In this document: positions 15,854 to 24,358 of the stretch, one piece after another
Position numbering within the stretch: position 1 is the stretch's first letter
Layout: each line of letters begins with the position of its first letter
Origin: Sphaerotilus mobilis
Lineage (GTDB): Bacteria > Pseudomonadota > Gammaproteobacteria > Burkholderiales > Burkholderiaceae_C
Length of the DNA stretch: 64,000 nucleotides
Direction of reading: 5' to 3'
NCBI RefSeq assembly: GCF_004216565.1
Contig: NZ_SGWV01000008.1
Coordinates: 744,001-808,000, forward strand
Notes under the pieces: generated by a model
What the model saw: the letters and a program-made list of their open reading frames with translations, nothing else
Told to the model about the DNA's origin: nothing
The model's database searches: none
Translations under genes and position numbers: made by a program

Positions 15854-17155
15854 TCAATGGGCGCGCCGGGCTGCGACCGAGGCCATGATCCGGTGGTGCA
15901 CCTGGCGCACGCCCCACCAGACCGCCAGCGCGATCACCGGCACGGCCGCTGCGGTCAGCACGTCGGGCGACACGTCCAGGCCGGCGGCCTTGGCGCCCTT
16001 GGCGAGGTAGCCGACCAGGCCGGCGCCGTAGTAGGTGATGGCCGCGACCGACAGGCCCTCGACCGCACTCTGCAACAGCAGCTGCGCTTCCTGGCGGCGG
16101 TTCATCGCGTCCAGCAAGGCCTGGCTGCTGCGCTGCTGCTCGACCTCGACGCGGGTGCGCAGCAGGTTGCTGGCGCGCGAGATGCGTTCGGACAGCGCCT
16201 GCAGCCGGCGCGCCGCCGCCGCGCAGGTCTGCATGGCTGGCAACAGGCGCCGGTCCATGAACTCGCCCAGGGTCTGCAGGCCCGACAGGCGCTGCTCGCG
16301 CAATTCGCCGATCCGTCGCTGGACCAGGTCCCAGTAGGCGGTCGTCGCGGCGAAGCGCGAATGGGTGCGCGCGTACAGGCCCTCGACCTTGGCGGCCTGT
16401 TCGCTCAGGCGGCGCAGCAGCTCGGGCTCCTCGGTGCGATCGGCCGTGCGGATGGCCTCGGCGATCTCGGCCAGTTCTCGCTCGGCGCTGGTCAGCGTGG
16501 CACCGACCTCGCGCGCCGCCGGCAGACCCAGCAAGGCCATCATCCGGTAGGTCTCGATCTCGATGGCGCGCTGCACCGCCCGGCCAAGCCGGCGCGGGTT
16601 CATGCTGTCGACCACCACCAGCCAGCGCGCAAAGCCGTCGGCATGCAGGTGGAAGTCGGTGTAGATCTCGGCCTGCCCGTCCATCACCCGGCTGGCGACC
16701 AGCGTGTCGTCAGCCAGGCTGGCGCGCACCAGAGCCGGCACGCCGTCGTCGTTGATGACCAGGCCAGCCCGAGGCAGCACCAGCACATGCATGCCGATCA
16801 GCCATTGGCCCGGCAGTGCATGCAGCCAGTCGTGCGGCACCTCGGCCAGCGCAATGCGGTCAAAGCCAGCCGGCATCTCGCTCAGCGGCTTGATGAAGGT
16901 GGCGGTGTGGAACTCGGTGTGGCGCTCCCAGCGCAAGCGCAGCGGACCCAACTCGGCGCTGAGGTGGCTGGCATCGGCACCGACCTGCGGCAGGTGGCGA
17001 CGGCGCAGCAGCTCGTTGAGGTGCTCACGCGCCTGGCTGATCTCGTGGCCGACCCAGCCGATGTGGGTCAAGGCCAGCGGCGCATGCAGGCGTTCCTGGG
17101 GCCGTGCATGGACTTCGTTGTGCAGCGCCTCGCGCCACGGGTGCATCGTGTGCAT
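15854..17155 (-). CDS. DUF3422 family membrane-anchored protein
   Basis: 433-residue protein of a family of unknown function common in proteobacteria. The N-terminal WREALHNEVHARPQERL motif (about 7-23) is diagnostic. The middle (about 230-370) is strongly helical, probably coiled coil, and two hydrophobic stretches near the C-terminus (about 374-392 and 400-418) look like membrane segments, so the bulk is likely cytoplasmic with a C-terminal anchor. An AGGAGAG ribosome site precedes ATG 17155. Sits directly upstream of ispD. No enzymatic activity can be assigned. Confidence 0.9.
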   Translation of the reverse strand: MHTMHPWREALHNEVHARPQERLHAPLALTHIGWVGHEISQAREHLNELLRRRHLPQVGADASHLSAELGPLRLRWERHTEFHTATFIKPLSEMPAGFDRIALAEVPHDWLHALPGQWLIGMHVLVLPRAGLVINDDGVPALVRASLADDTLVASRVMDGQAEIYTDFHLHADGFARWLVVVDSMNPRRLGRAVQRAIEIETYRMMALLGLPAAREVGATLTSAERELAEIAEAIRTADRTEEPELLRRLSEQAAKVEGLYARTHSRFAATTAYWDLVQRRIGELREQRLSGLQTLGEFMDRRLLPAMQTCAAAARRLQALSERISRASNLLRTRVEVEQQRSSQALLDAMNRRQEAQLLLQSAVEGLSVAAITYYGAGLVGYLAKGAKAAGLDVSPDVLTAAAVPVIALAVWWGVRQVHHRIMASVAARRAH

Positions 17156-17205
17156 GGGTGACTCTCCTGGGCGCGGATTATCAGAGCCGGCCGTCGCGCC
17201 CGACG

Positions 17206-18843
17206 TCAGCCTCGTCCGGCGGCGTCGCGGCCCAGGTCCTCGGCCAGATAGCGCGTCACGCGAGGCTGCGCCGGTCCGGTGTGGAAGGCCAGCCGCTGCT
17301 CGCGCAGGCCGATGTCGGCGGCGGTGAAGCGCTCCATGCGGCGCAGGTGCTCGGTCCAGTTCTCGTCGACGAAGTATTCGATGTAGCGACCCGGCTGCGC
17401 GGTGTCGCGGAACAGCCCCCAGGACAACGCGCCCTGGCGCAAGCGGGCCAGCCGGGTCAGGTCCATGACGGCATTGAAGTCCTGCGCGCGGGCCGGGTCG
17501 ACCAGGTACTCGACCGTCACCATCACAGGCCCCTGCTCGGGCTCGAAGTCGATCGCCGGTGTGGGCACCGGCCGAGCCGGCGCAGGGCTGAGGTCCTCGC
17601 CGTGGGCACCGTCAGGCTGCAGCCGCAGCCGCCGGGTCGCCAGCAAGGCGATCAGGCCCGCCGCCGAAGCGGTCATCAGCGCCGTGCGGATGTCGAATCG
17701 ACCAGCGACCTGACCCCACAGCGCTGCGCCGGCGGCCGAGCCGCCCATCAGCCCCATCTGGTACACCGCCATGCCGCGCGCCCGGACCCAGTTCGGCAAG
17801 GCCATCTGGGCCGACATGGTCATGGTGTTGGCCGTGCTGATCCAGGCCATGCCGGCGACCACCAGCGCCAGCGCCGCCACCCACAGGACCGGCGCCCAGG
17901 CCACCACCACGGTGGCGGCAACGACCACCAGCGTGCCGGCCTGCGCGATGGTGTCGTGGCTGATGCGTTCACGCAGCTGCGGCACCGTCAACGCGGCCAC
18001 CACCGCGCCCACGCCCATCGACGAGACCAGCAGCGTGAACGAACCGGCATCGCCACCCAGCTGCTTGGCAACCAGCGGCAGCAGCGCTGTCAGCGCCGTG
18101 CTTTGCAGGAAGAACAGGAAGACACGCACCAGCACCGCCTTCATGCGCGGGCTTTGCAGGACGTGTTGCAGGCCGACCCGCATGGCGCCGACGAAGCGCT
18201 CGCCCGGCAAGGTGCTGACCCGTGGCGGGCTGCGCCAGCGCAGGACCTGCACAAAGGCCGCCAGGGACAACAGCGCGTTCAGCACGAACACCGAGGTGCT
18301 GCCCGAGGCCGCCAGCAGCGCACCGGCGAACACCGGTCCGATGACGCGCGAGATGTTCATCGCCAGCGCCTGCAGCGCCAGGGCCGGCGACAGGCGATCG
18401 CGCGGCACGATCTCCGGCACGATGGCCGCGAACACCGGCCAGCGCATCGCCAGGCCGATGCCGTTGGCGAAGGTCAGCGCCAGCAGCAGGTGGGCGTCCA
18501 GCCCGTCGGCCATGCTGAGGATGGCCAGCAGCACCGCCACGCTGGCCACCCACAGCTGGGTGGCCGCAAACCAGCGGCGCCGGTCAACGATGTCGGCCAG
18601 CGCCCCACTGGGCAGACCCAGCAGGAAGACCGGCAGGGTCGAGGCGGCCGAGACCAGGGCGACCATCACGGCGCTGTCGGTGAGCTGCGTCATCAGCCAG
18701 GCGGCCGCGACGTCGTTCATCCACATCGTCAGGTTGGCGGCCAGCCAGGCCAGCCACAACATGCGGAAGACCGGCAGACGCAGGGCCTGCAAGGTCGGCG
18801 GCAGGCGATCCAGCCAGCTCGGGGCGGCGGTCGTGTCGGTCAT
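17206..18843 (-). CDS. MFS transporter with C-terminal monooxygenase-like domain
   Basis: 545-residue major facilitator of the MFS_3 (EntS-like) group. About 12 hydrophobic segments cover residues 20-410; the N-terminus VFRMLWLAWLAANLTMWMND and the loop GLPSGALADIVDRRRW are typical. After the membrane part come about 110 soluble residues (EQGPVMVTVEYLVDPARAQD onwards) resembling a dimeric alpha-beta barrel domain of the antibiotic-monooxygenase type, a fusion known in this group. The substrate is unknown; relatives export siderophores or drugs. It lies downstream of tctA but a terminator separates them. Confidence 0.88.
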   Translation of the reverse strand: MTDTTAAPSWLDRLPPTLQALRLPVFRMLWLAWLAANLTMWMNDVAAAWLMTQLTDSAVMVALVSAASTLPVFLLGLPSGALADIVDRRRWFAATQLWVASVAVLLAILSMADGLDAHLLLALTFANGIGLAMRWPVFAAIVPEIVPRDRLSPALALQALAMNISRVIGPVFAGALLAASGSTSVFVLNALLSLAAFVQVLRWRSPPRVSTLPGERFVGAMRVGLQHVLQSPRMKAVLVRVFLFFLQSTALTALLPLVAKQLGGDAGSFTLLVSSMGVGAVVAALTVPQLRERISHDTIAQAGTLVVVAATVVVAWAPVLWVAALALVVAGMAWISTANTMTMSAQMALPNWVRARGMAVYQMGLMGGSAAGAALWGQVAGRFDIRTALMTASAAGLIALLATRRLRLQPDGAHGEDLSPAPARPVPTPAIDFEPEQGPVMVTVEYLVDPARAQDFNAVMDLTRLARLRQGALSWGLFRDTAQPGRYIEYFVDENWTEHLRRMERFTAADIGLREQRLAFHTGPAQPRVTRYLAEDLGRDAAGRG

Positions 18844-18879
18844 CAGACGGGCTTCCGTGGTCGATGCGTCCCATGAACA

Positions 18880-18904
18880 AGGGCCTCACCAGCGGTGAGG
18901 CCCT
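18880..18904 (-). terminator. intrinsic terminator of tctBA
   Basis: Perfect 11-base stem AGGGCCTCACC / GGTGAGGCCCT with a three-base loop, followed on the minus strand by TTGTTC. It lies 29 bases past the tctA stop, and before the MFS start, in the right orientation for rho-independent termination. Confidence 0.75.
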
Positions 18905-18933
18905 GAGCGTTCAGGCGATTCTGCCGGTCCGCC

Positions 18934-20448
18934 TCATTCCTCGTCGTGGAAGGCTTCCTCGCGCTTGGCACGGATCGACGGCAGCATCACGATGACCACC
19001 ATCAGCAGCGCCGCCAGCAGCAGCCCGGCCGACAGCGGTCGGGTCATGAAGGTGCTCCAGTCACCCCGCGACAGCAACAGCGCACGGCGCAGGTTCTCTT
19101 CCATCATCGGGCCGAGGATGAAGCCCAGCAGCAGCGGTGCCGGCTCGCAACCCAGCTTGTAGAAGGTGTAGCCGACCAGCGCGAACATCGCGCCCATGAA
19201 GACGTCGAAGTTGTTGTTGTTGAGCGTGTAGAGGCCGATCGAGCAGAACACGACGATGGCCGGGAACAGGAAGCGGTAGGGCACCGTCAGCAGCTTGATC
19301 CAGATGCCGATCAGCGGCAGGTTGAGGATCACCAGCATCGCGTTGCCGACCCACATCGAGGCGATCAGGCCCCAGAACAGTTCCGGGTTGCTGGTCATGA
19401 CCTGCGGGCCGGGCTGGATGCCCTTGATGGTCATCGCACCCACCATCAGCGCCATCACCGCATTGGGCGGGATGCCCAGGGTCAGCATCGGGATGAAGCT
19501 GGTCTGCGCACCGGCGTTGTTGGCCGACTCGGGACCGGCCACGCCGCGGATGTTGCCCTGGCCAAACGGCACCTCGCCGGGTCGACCCTTGGACTTCTTC
19601 TCCAGCGTGTAGGCGGCGAAGGCGGCCAGCAGCGCGCCACCACCGGGCAGCACGCCCAGCACCGAACCCAGCGCGGTGCCGCGCAGCACGGCGGGCGCGG
19701 CGTCCTTGAAGTCCTGCTTGGTCGGCCACAGACCCGTCACATGCTTGGTGAAGACCTCGCGGTGCTCGGCCGGGCGGCCGAGGTTGGCGATGATCTCGCC
19801 GAAGCCGAACACGCCCATCGCGATGGTGACGAAGCCGATGCCGTCGGTCAGCTCGGGAATATCGAAGCTGAAGCGCGGCACGCCCGAGATCACGTCGGTG
19901 TTGATCTGGCCCAGCAGCAAGCCGAGGATGATCATCGAGATCGCCTTGAGCAGCGAGCCCGAGGCCAGCACGACGGCGCCGATCAGGCCCAGCACCATCA
20001 GGCTGAAGTACTCGGCCGGGCCAAACTTGAAGGCCAGCTCGGTCAGCGGCGGCGCGAAGGCCGCGATGATGACGGTGCCAACGCAGCCGGCGAAGAAGGA
20101 GCCCAGACCCGCTGCGGCCAGCGCCGCACCGGCGCGGCCCTTGCGGGCCATCTGGTAGCCGTCCAGCGCGGTAACGACCGAGGAGGCCTCGCCCGGCACG
20201 TTGATCAGGATGGCGGTGGTCGAGCCACCGTACTGGGCGCCGTAGTAGATGCCGGCCAGCATGATCAGCGCGGGCGTCGCGTCCAGCGAGTAGATCGACG
20301 GCAGCAGCATCGCGATCGTCGCGACGGGGCCAAGACCGGGCAGCACGCCGATCAGGGTGCCCAGCATCGCGCCACCGAAGGCGTAGGCCAGGTTGATCCA
20401 CGTGAAGGCGACGCCGAAGCCGAGCGCCAGGTTGTTGAGCAGTTCCAT
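18934..20448 (-). CDS. tctA: tripartite tricarboxylate transporter, large membrane subunit TctA
   Basis: 504-residue, roughly 12-segment membrane protein, the large permease of the TTT family that imports citrate-like carboxylates with a periplasmic TctC protein. Family motifs: GTLIGVLPGLGPVATIAMLLP near 25-45, YYGAQYGGSTTAILINVPGE near 80-99, and LGIPPNAVMALMVGAM in the second half. The charged cytoplasmic tail ends KREEAFHDEE. ATG 20448 starts 13 bases after the tctB stop and gives the conserved N-terminus; a reading from 20490 overlaps tctB. No tctC gene lies alongside. Confidence 0.95.
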   Translation of the reverse strand: MELLNNLALGFGVAFTWINLAYAFGGAMLGTLIGVLPGLGPVATIAMLLPSIYSLDATPALIMLAGIYYGAQYGGSTTAILINVPGEASSVVTALDGYQMARKGRAGAALAAAGLGSFFAGCVGTVIIAAFAPPLTELAFKFGPAEYFSLMVLGLIGAVVLASGSLLKAISMIILGLLLGQINTDVISGVPRFSFDIPELTDGIGFVTIAMGVFGFGEIIANLGRPAEHREVFTKHVTGLWPTKQDFKDAAPAVLRGTALGSVLGVLPGGGALLAAFAAYTLEKKSKGRPGEVPFGQGNIRGVAGPESANNAGAQTSFIPMLTLGIPPNAVMALMVGAMTIKGIQPGPQVMTSNPELFWGLIASMWVGNAMLVILNLPLIGIWIKLLTVPYRFLFPAIVVFCSIGLYTLNNNNFDVFMGAMFALVGYTFYKLGCEPAPLLLGFILGPMMEENLRRALLLSRGDWSTFMTRPLSAGLLLAALLMVVIVMLPSIRAKREEAFHDEE

Positions 20449-20461
20449 GGTGCGTTCGTCC

Positions 20462-20944
20462 TCAGGCGCCGGTCGCGGCAGCGGCGGCAAAGATGGTCGG
20501 CCAGACCGGCAGCGTCAGGCTCAGGCCCTTGACGAAGATGGCCCAGGACATGCCCGTCAGGATCGCGGCGTTGAGCAGCGCGTCCTTCCAGTGGAACTCG
20601 TCACCGGCCAGCGAGACGACAAAGACCAACAGCGGCAGCGTGATCAGCAGGCCCAGGCGCGGCAGGCCCAGGCCGAAGCCGACCAGCGAGGCGATGACGA
20701 TGATCAGCGGACGCCAGGACCAGGCACCGATGCGGTCGCCGTCCTCGGTCTCGACGGTCATCGCGCCAAACAGCACGAAGGCGCCGAGGATGGCCATGAG
20801 CACGCCCAGGCCGAAGGGGAAGTAGGCGGGCCCGGGTCGGGCCGAACTGCCGAAGCTGTAGTTCAAGGAGCCCCAGGCGAACGCGACGCCCACGACAATG
20901 AACATCAACCCCGACCAGAAGTCTTTCTGGCTCTTGATCTGCAT
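20462..20944 (-). CDS. tctB: tripartite tricarboxylate transporter, small membrane subunit TctB
   Basis: 160-residue protein with four predicted membrane segments, the small permease partner of TctA. The N-terminus QIKSQKDFWSGLMFIVVGVAF followed by YSFGSSARPGPAYFP is the family signature. A GAGGAG ribosome site lies five to ten bases before ATG 20944. First gene of a two-gene operon with tctA. Confidence 0.93.
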   Translation of the reverse strand: MQIKSQKDFWSGLMFIVVGVAFAWGSLNYSFGSSARPGPAYFPFGLGVLMAILGAFVLFGAMTVETEDGDRIGAWSWRPLIIVIASLVGFGLGLPRLGLLITLPLLVFVVSLAGDEFHWKDALLNAAILTGMSWAIFVKGLSLTLPVWPTIFAAAAATGA

Positions 20945-20982
20945 GAACGTGTCTCCTCACGGTGGTATCCGACTGCGGCGCG

Positions 20983-21023
20983 ATTCTAGGAAGCGCCCCC
21001 TCGGCCCTCGGTGTGGATTCCAC
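20983..21023 (-). promoter_or_regulatory. possible tctBA promoter and palindrome
   Basis: On the minus strand a TAGAAT -10-like hexamer (20988-20983) lies 39 bases before the tctB start, without a convincing -35. Upstream at 21013-21023 is an 11-base perfect palindrome, GTGGATTCCAC, that could bind a regulator. Both are by eye. Confidence 0.4.
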
Positions 21024-21068
21024 TTAGCAGATCGTTGCCCGCGACGGGCCGGAACAGGGCAGGACGGC

Positions 21069-22877
21069 TCAGGCGTCCCAGCCCGGCGTGGCGCGCAGCA
21101 CCTCGTCGACGGTGGTGTGGCCGGCCGCCACCTGGCGCAGCCCGGCCAGGCGCAGCGGCAGCAGGCCCTCGCGCAGCGACTGGCGCCGGATGCGCGCCAG
21201 ATCCGGTTGTTCCTGCACCACCTGACGCAGCTCGGGCGACAGCAGCATCAGCTCGAACAGGCCGCGTCGGCCGCGGAAACCGGTCTGGCGACAAGCCTCG
21301 CAACCCACAGGCTTCTGCGGCCGGAAGGGCGCACCCTCCTCGCCCACCGTCAGACCGGGCATGGCGGCCTGCAGCAGCGAGGGAGTGACCGCCGTGTCGC
21401 TCTGCCGGCAGGCGATGCAGAGCTGGCGCACCAGGCGCTGGGCCAGCACGCCGATGACAGTGGCATTGAGCAGGTAGGCCGGCACGCCCAGGTCGAGCAG
21501 CCGGGTGATGGCACTGGCCGCGTCGTTGGTGTGCAGGGTGCTGAAAACGAGGTGGCCGGTCAGGGCGGCCTGCACCGCCATTTCGGCGGTCTCGAGGTCG
21601 CGGATCTCGCCAACCATGATGATGTCCGGGTCCTGCCGCATCAGCGTGCGCACGCAGGCGGCGAAGTCGAGGTCCAGCGCCGGCTGCACCTGGGTCTGGT
21701 TGAAGGACGGCTCGATCATCTCGATCGGGTCCTCCACCGTGCAGACATTGACCGCCTCCGTGGCCAGGCCCTTGAGGGTGGCATAGAGCGTCGTGGTCTT
21801 GCCGCTGCCGGTCGGGCCGGTCACGAGGATGATGCCGTGCGGCTGAGCGACCAGTTGCTGCCAGCGTTGCGCGTCCTGCGCGCTGAAGCCCAGTTGCTGG
21901 ACCGGCTGCACGGCGGTCTCCGGGTCGAAGATGCGCATGACCAGCTTCTCGCCGAAGGCCGTCGGCAAGGTCGACAGGCGCATCTCGATTTCCTCGCCGC
22001 GCGGGCTGCGGGTCTTGATGCGGCCGTCCTGGGCGCGGCGGCGTTCGACCACGTCCATGCGGCCGAGCAGCTTGATGCGCGCGGTCACCGCCGACATCAC
22101 GGTGGGTGGCAGCTGGTAGACGGTGTGCAGCACGCCGTCGATGCGCAGGCGGATGACACCCTGGTCGCGCCGCGGTTCGACGTGGATGTCCGAGGCGCGC
22201 TGCTCGAAGGCGTAGTTCCAGAGCCAGTCGACCAGTTGCACGACACCCTGGTCGTTCGCATCGAGCGGCTTGGCCGAGCCCATGTCGACCAGCTGCTCGA
22301 AGTTGGTGACGTTGCTGGACTCGCCGCTCTTCTGCGCATTGCGCACCGAGCGCGCGACGCTGTAGAAGTCGCTGGTGTAGCGGGTGATGTCGGCCGGGTT
22401 GGCCAGCACCAGACGCACCGTCTTGCGGGTGTGCGCGGCGATCTCCGGGACCCAGTCGAGCTGCAGCGGCTCGCAGGTCGCCACCGTCACCTCCAGCGGC
22501 CCGACCTGGACCGGCAGGATGCGGCGCTTCTCGGCATAGCCCACCGACATGACCTCGGTGACGCGGGCCACATCGACCTTGAGCGGGTCGATGCGCAGGT
22601 AGGGCAAGCTCATGCGATGAGCCAGCCAGCGGGTCAGGGCTTCGACGTCGAGGGGCTCGCCGCCGCGTGGATGGCGCAGGCCGGCACCGGCCAGCCGCAC
22701 CAGCGGGTGCAGGCTGCTGTTGCCCACCAGGCGCTGGGCCAGCGTGCCGGCCTCGGCTGCGCTGACCAAGCCATCGTCGCGCAACCAGGCGACCAGCTGG
22801 CGCCAGGTCAAGGTGCCGGCGGCGGCCGTCGGCGGGGCCGGCGGGGCGGCCGCAGGGCCTTCATGGGGATCGGGCAT
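21069..22877 (-). CDS. GspE/PilB-type secretion ATPase
   Basis: 602-residue hexameric ATPase of the type II secretion / type IV pilus family. An N-terminal MshEN/GspE-N-like region (about 20-190) precedes the ATPase domain: Walker A GPTGSGKTTTLY near residue 355, aspartate box and Walker B EIRDLETAEMA, histidine box TGHLVFSTLHTNDA, then the tetracysteine zinc site (CIAC and CEAC, about 80 residues before the end). ATG 22877 removes a Cys/Arg-rich 77-residue extension that is a shadow of the upstream gene. No other secretion or pilus gene lies nearby, so it is an orphan in this window; GspE versus PilB cannot be decided. Confidence 0.9.
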   Translation of the reverse strand: MPDPHEGPAAAPPAPPTAAAGTLTWRQLVAWLRDDGLVSAAEAGTLAQRLVGNSSLHPLVRLAGAGLRHPRGGEPLDVEALTRWLAHRMSLPYLRIDPLKVDVARVTEVMSVGYAEKRRILPVQVGPLEVTVATCEPLQLDWVPEIAAHTRKTVRLVLANPADITRYTSDFYSVARSVRNAQKSGESSNVTNFEQLVDMGSAKPLDANDQGVVQLVDWLWNYAFEQRASDIHVEPRRDQGVIRLRIDGVLHTVYQLPPTVMSAVTARIKLLGRMDVVERRRAQDGRIKTRSPRGEEIEMRLSTLPTAFGEKLVMRIFDPETAVQPVQQLGFSAQDAQRWQQLVAQPHGIILVTGPTGSGKTTTLYATLKGLATEAVNVCTVEDPIEMIEPSFNQTQVQPALDLDFAACVRTLMRQDPDIIMVGEIRDLETAEMAVQAALTGHLVFSTLHTNDAASAITRLLDLGVPAYLLNATVIGVLAQRLVRQLCIACRQSDTAVTPSLLQAAMPGLTVGEEGAPFRPQKPVGCEACRQTGFRGRRGLFELMLLSPELRQVVQEQPDLARIRRQSLREGLLPLRLAGLRQVAAGHTTVDEVLRATPGWDA

Positions 22878-22906
22878 CGCGTGTTCCTGGCGGGTCGGGT
22901 CGAGGA

Positions 22907-23806
22907 TCAGGGGGCACCAGCATCGGCACCAGCTCGGGCACCAGCATCGGCAACAGCGTCGGCGTCTACCCGCGTGTCGGCCGCCTTGGCCCGCGCAGCT
23001 CGCTCGGCCGGCACGCGCCGCAGCAGGCGCGTCCACAGCGGCGCGTCCAGGCCGGTGCGGGCCTCGATGACGCGGGCGCGGTCGGCCAGCACGGCCGCAT
23101 CGGGCCATTCGGCCCCCTGCAGCGCCAGCACGATGGTGTTGCCCTCTTCGGTCGCGGCGACCACGCGGGCGCTGCCGCCGGCTTCGGCGAAGACGGCCTC
23201 GATGCGGCGCGCGCTGCGGGCGAACTTCGAGCTGCGGCCGAACAGGTTGACGCTGAGCACGCCCCCCGGCGCGAGGCAGGCGTGGCAGGCGGCGTAGAAG
23301 TCGAGGTCGTCGAGCACCGGCGCGGCAGCCTGGTGGTCATAGAGGTCGACGCACAGCGCATCGACCGTGCCAGCGTTGGCGGGGTCGCGCACCCAGTCGC
23401 CGGCATCGCCGTAGACGACGGTCAGGCGGTCGTCGTTGGCCGGCAGGCGGAACCACTGGCGGCACGCGGCGATGACCTGCGGATTCAGCTCGACCGCCGT
23501 CGTGCGCAGCCCCAGCTCGCCATGGCAGTAGCGCGTCAGGGTGGCCGCGCCCAGGCCCAGCTGAGCGGTGTGCAGCTCGGCGGTGTCGGCGTCCCAGCGC
23601 TGCGGGTCATGCAGCAGCAGCCAGGCCATCATGCGGCGCACGTACTCCAGCTCGATCACCTTGGGCTTGCGCACCCGCAGGGCGCCCTGGACCCAGGGCG
23701 TGTGACCCAGGTGCAGGTAGCGCACACCGTCGAACTCGGAGACCGAGGCCTCGGGCGGCTTGCTGGCGCGGCGGGACCGCGGACGGGGTTCGAGGGGTTC
23801 GCTCAC
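22907..23806 (-). CDS. spermidine-synthase-like methyltransferase-fold protein
   Basis: 299-residue Rossmann-fold protein resembling spermidine synthases: LGLGAATLTRYCH (SAM-binding loop), TTAVELNPQVI, VVYGDAGDWV and DALCVDLYDH are in the right order between about residues 90 and 165. It lacks the aminopropyltransferase N-terminal strand domain and its gatekeeper residues are unclear, so it is better called a spermidine-synthase-like or SAM-dependent enzyme. The last 25 residues are Ala/Asp repeats encoded by a 12-base tandem repeat. Upstream of the GspE-type gene by 29 bases on the same strand. Confidence 0.75.
   Translation of the reverse strand: MSEPLEPRPRSRRASKPPEASVSEFDGVRYLHLGHTPWVQGALRVRKPKVIELEYVRRMMAWLLLHDPQRWDADTAELHTAQLGLGAATLTRYCHGELGLRTTAVELNPQVIAACRQWFRLPANDDRLTVVYGDAGDWVRDPANAGTVDALCVDLYDHQAAAPVLDDLDFYAACHACLAPGGVLSVNLFGRSSKFARSARRIEAVFAEAGGSARVVAATEEGNTIVLALQGAEWPDAAVLADRARVIEARTGLDAPLWTRLLRRVPAERAARAKAADTRVDADAVADAGARAGADAGAP
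22913..22960 (+). repeat. 12-base tandem repeat, four copies, inside the 3' end of the methyltransferase-like gene
   Basis: Units GGCACCAGCATC, GGCACCAGCTCG, GGCACCAGCATC and GGCAACAGCGTC follow one another. They encode the Asp/Ala-rich C-terminal tail on the minus strand. In-frame unit length means copy-number change would not break the reading frame. Confidence 0.8.
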
Positions 23807-23824
23807 AGGGGCCTTGTCGGTGGT

Positions 23825-24358
23825 TCAGCGCACATCGTAAGGGGCGACGTGGCGGGCCAGCACCTCGGCCCAGGCCACCAGCTTGCGGTCGAAGGACCAG
23901 CTGGCGTGCGCCGGACTGGTCGACGGCAGGCGGTGCACCGGCAGGCCCAGCGTGCGGGTGACGCGCATCGAGCGAGCCGACTCGCCGCCGTTGTGCGCCA
24001 GCGCTTCGAGGCGGGGCAGGCGGCGCGCCAGACCGATCAGGTCATTGGGCTCGGCCGCCTCGATGGCGCTGTCCAGGCTGCCTTCACGCTGGCAGGCGGC
24101 ATGCACGTCCCAGATGCCCAGGCCGTGCGAGCGGGCCAGCGCCAGCCGCTGCGGGTAGTCCAGCCCGGCGATGTCGACGCCCCAGACGGCACCGAGGATG
24201 GGCCAGAACTGGTTGCGTGGATGGGCGTAGTACTGCTGGGCCCGCAAGGACGCCGCGCCGGGGAAGCTGCCCAGCACCAGCAGCCGGGTGTCGGCATCGA
24301 CCACGGGCGCGAGGCCCAGCAGGCGCGGCGACCCGGTCGGCGTGCGAGCGTCAGCCAT
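23825..24358 (-). CDS. DNA-deoxyinosine / mismatch uracil-DNA glycosylase family protein
   Basis: 177-residue protein of the uracil-DNA glycosylase superfamily, closest to the family 6 hypoxanthine-DNA glycosylases, which remove deaminated bases. Seen: LVLGSFPGAASLRAQQYYA with the following HPRNQFWPIL (active-site asparagine in the RNQFW motif), GLGIWDVHAACQREGSLD, and LPSTSPAHA near the C-terminus. These are the three motif blocks of the family. The start ATG 24358 overlaps the TatD stop by eight bases, so the two are translationally linked and plausibly act together in DNA quality control. Confidence 0.88.
   Translation of the reverse strand: MADARTPTGSPRLLGLAPVVDADTRLLVLGSFPGAASLRAQQYYAHPRNQFWPILGAVWGVDIAGLDYPQRLALARSHGLGIWDVHAACQREGSLDSAIEAAEPNDLIGLARRLPRLEALAHNGGESARSMRVTRTLGLPVHRLPSTSPAHASWSFDRKLVAWAEVLARHVAPYDVR

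Noticed and set aside
14896-15888. Open frame opposite ispD
   Set aside because: It runs through the intergenic region into the complement of ispD and has Ser/Arg/Pro-rich shadow composition.
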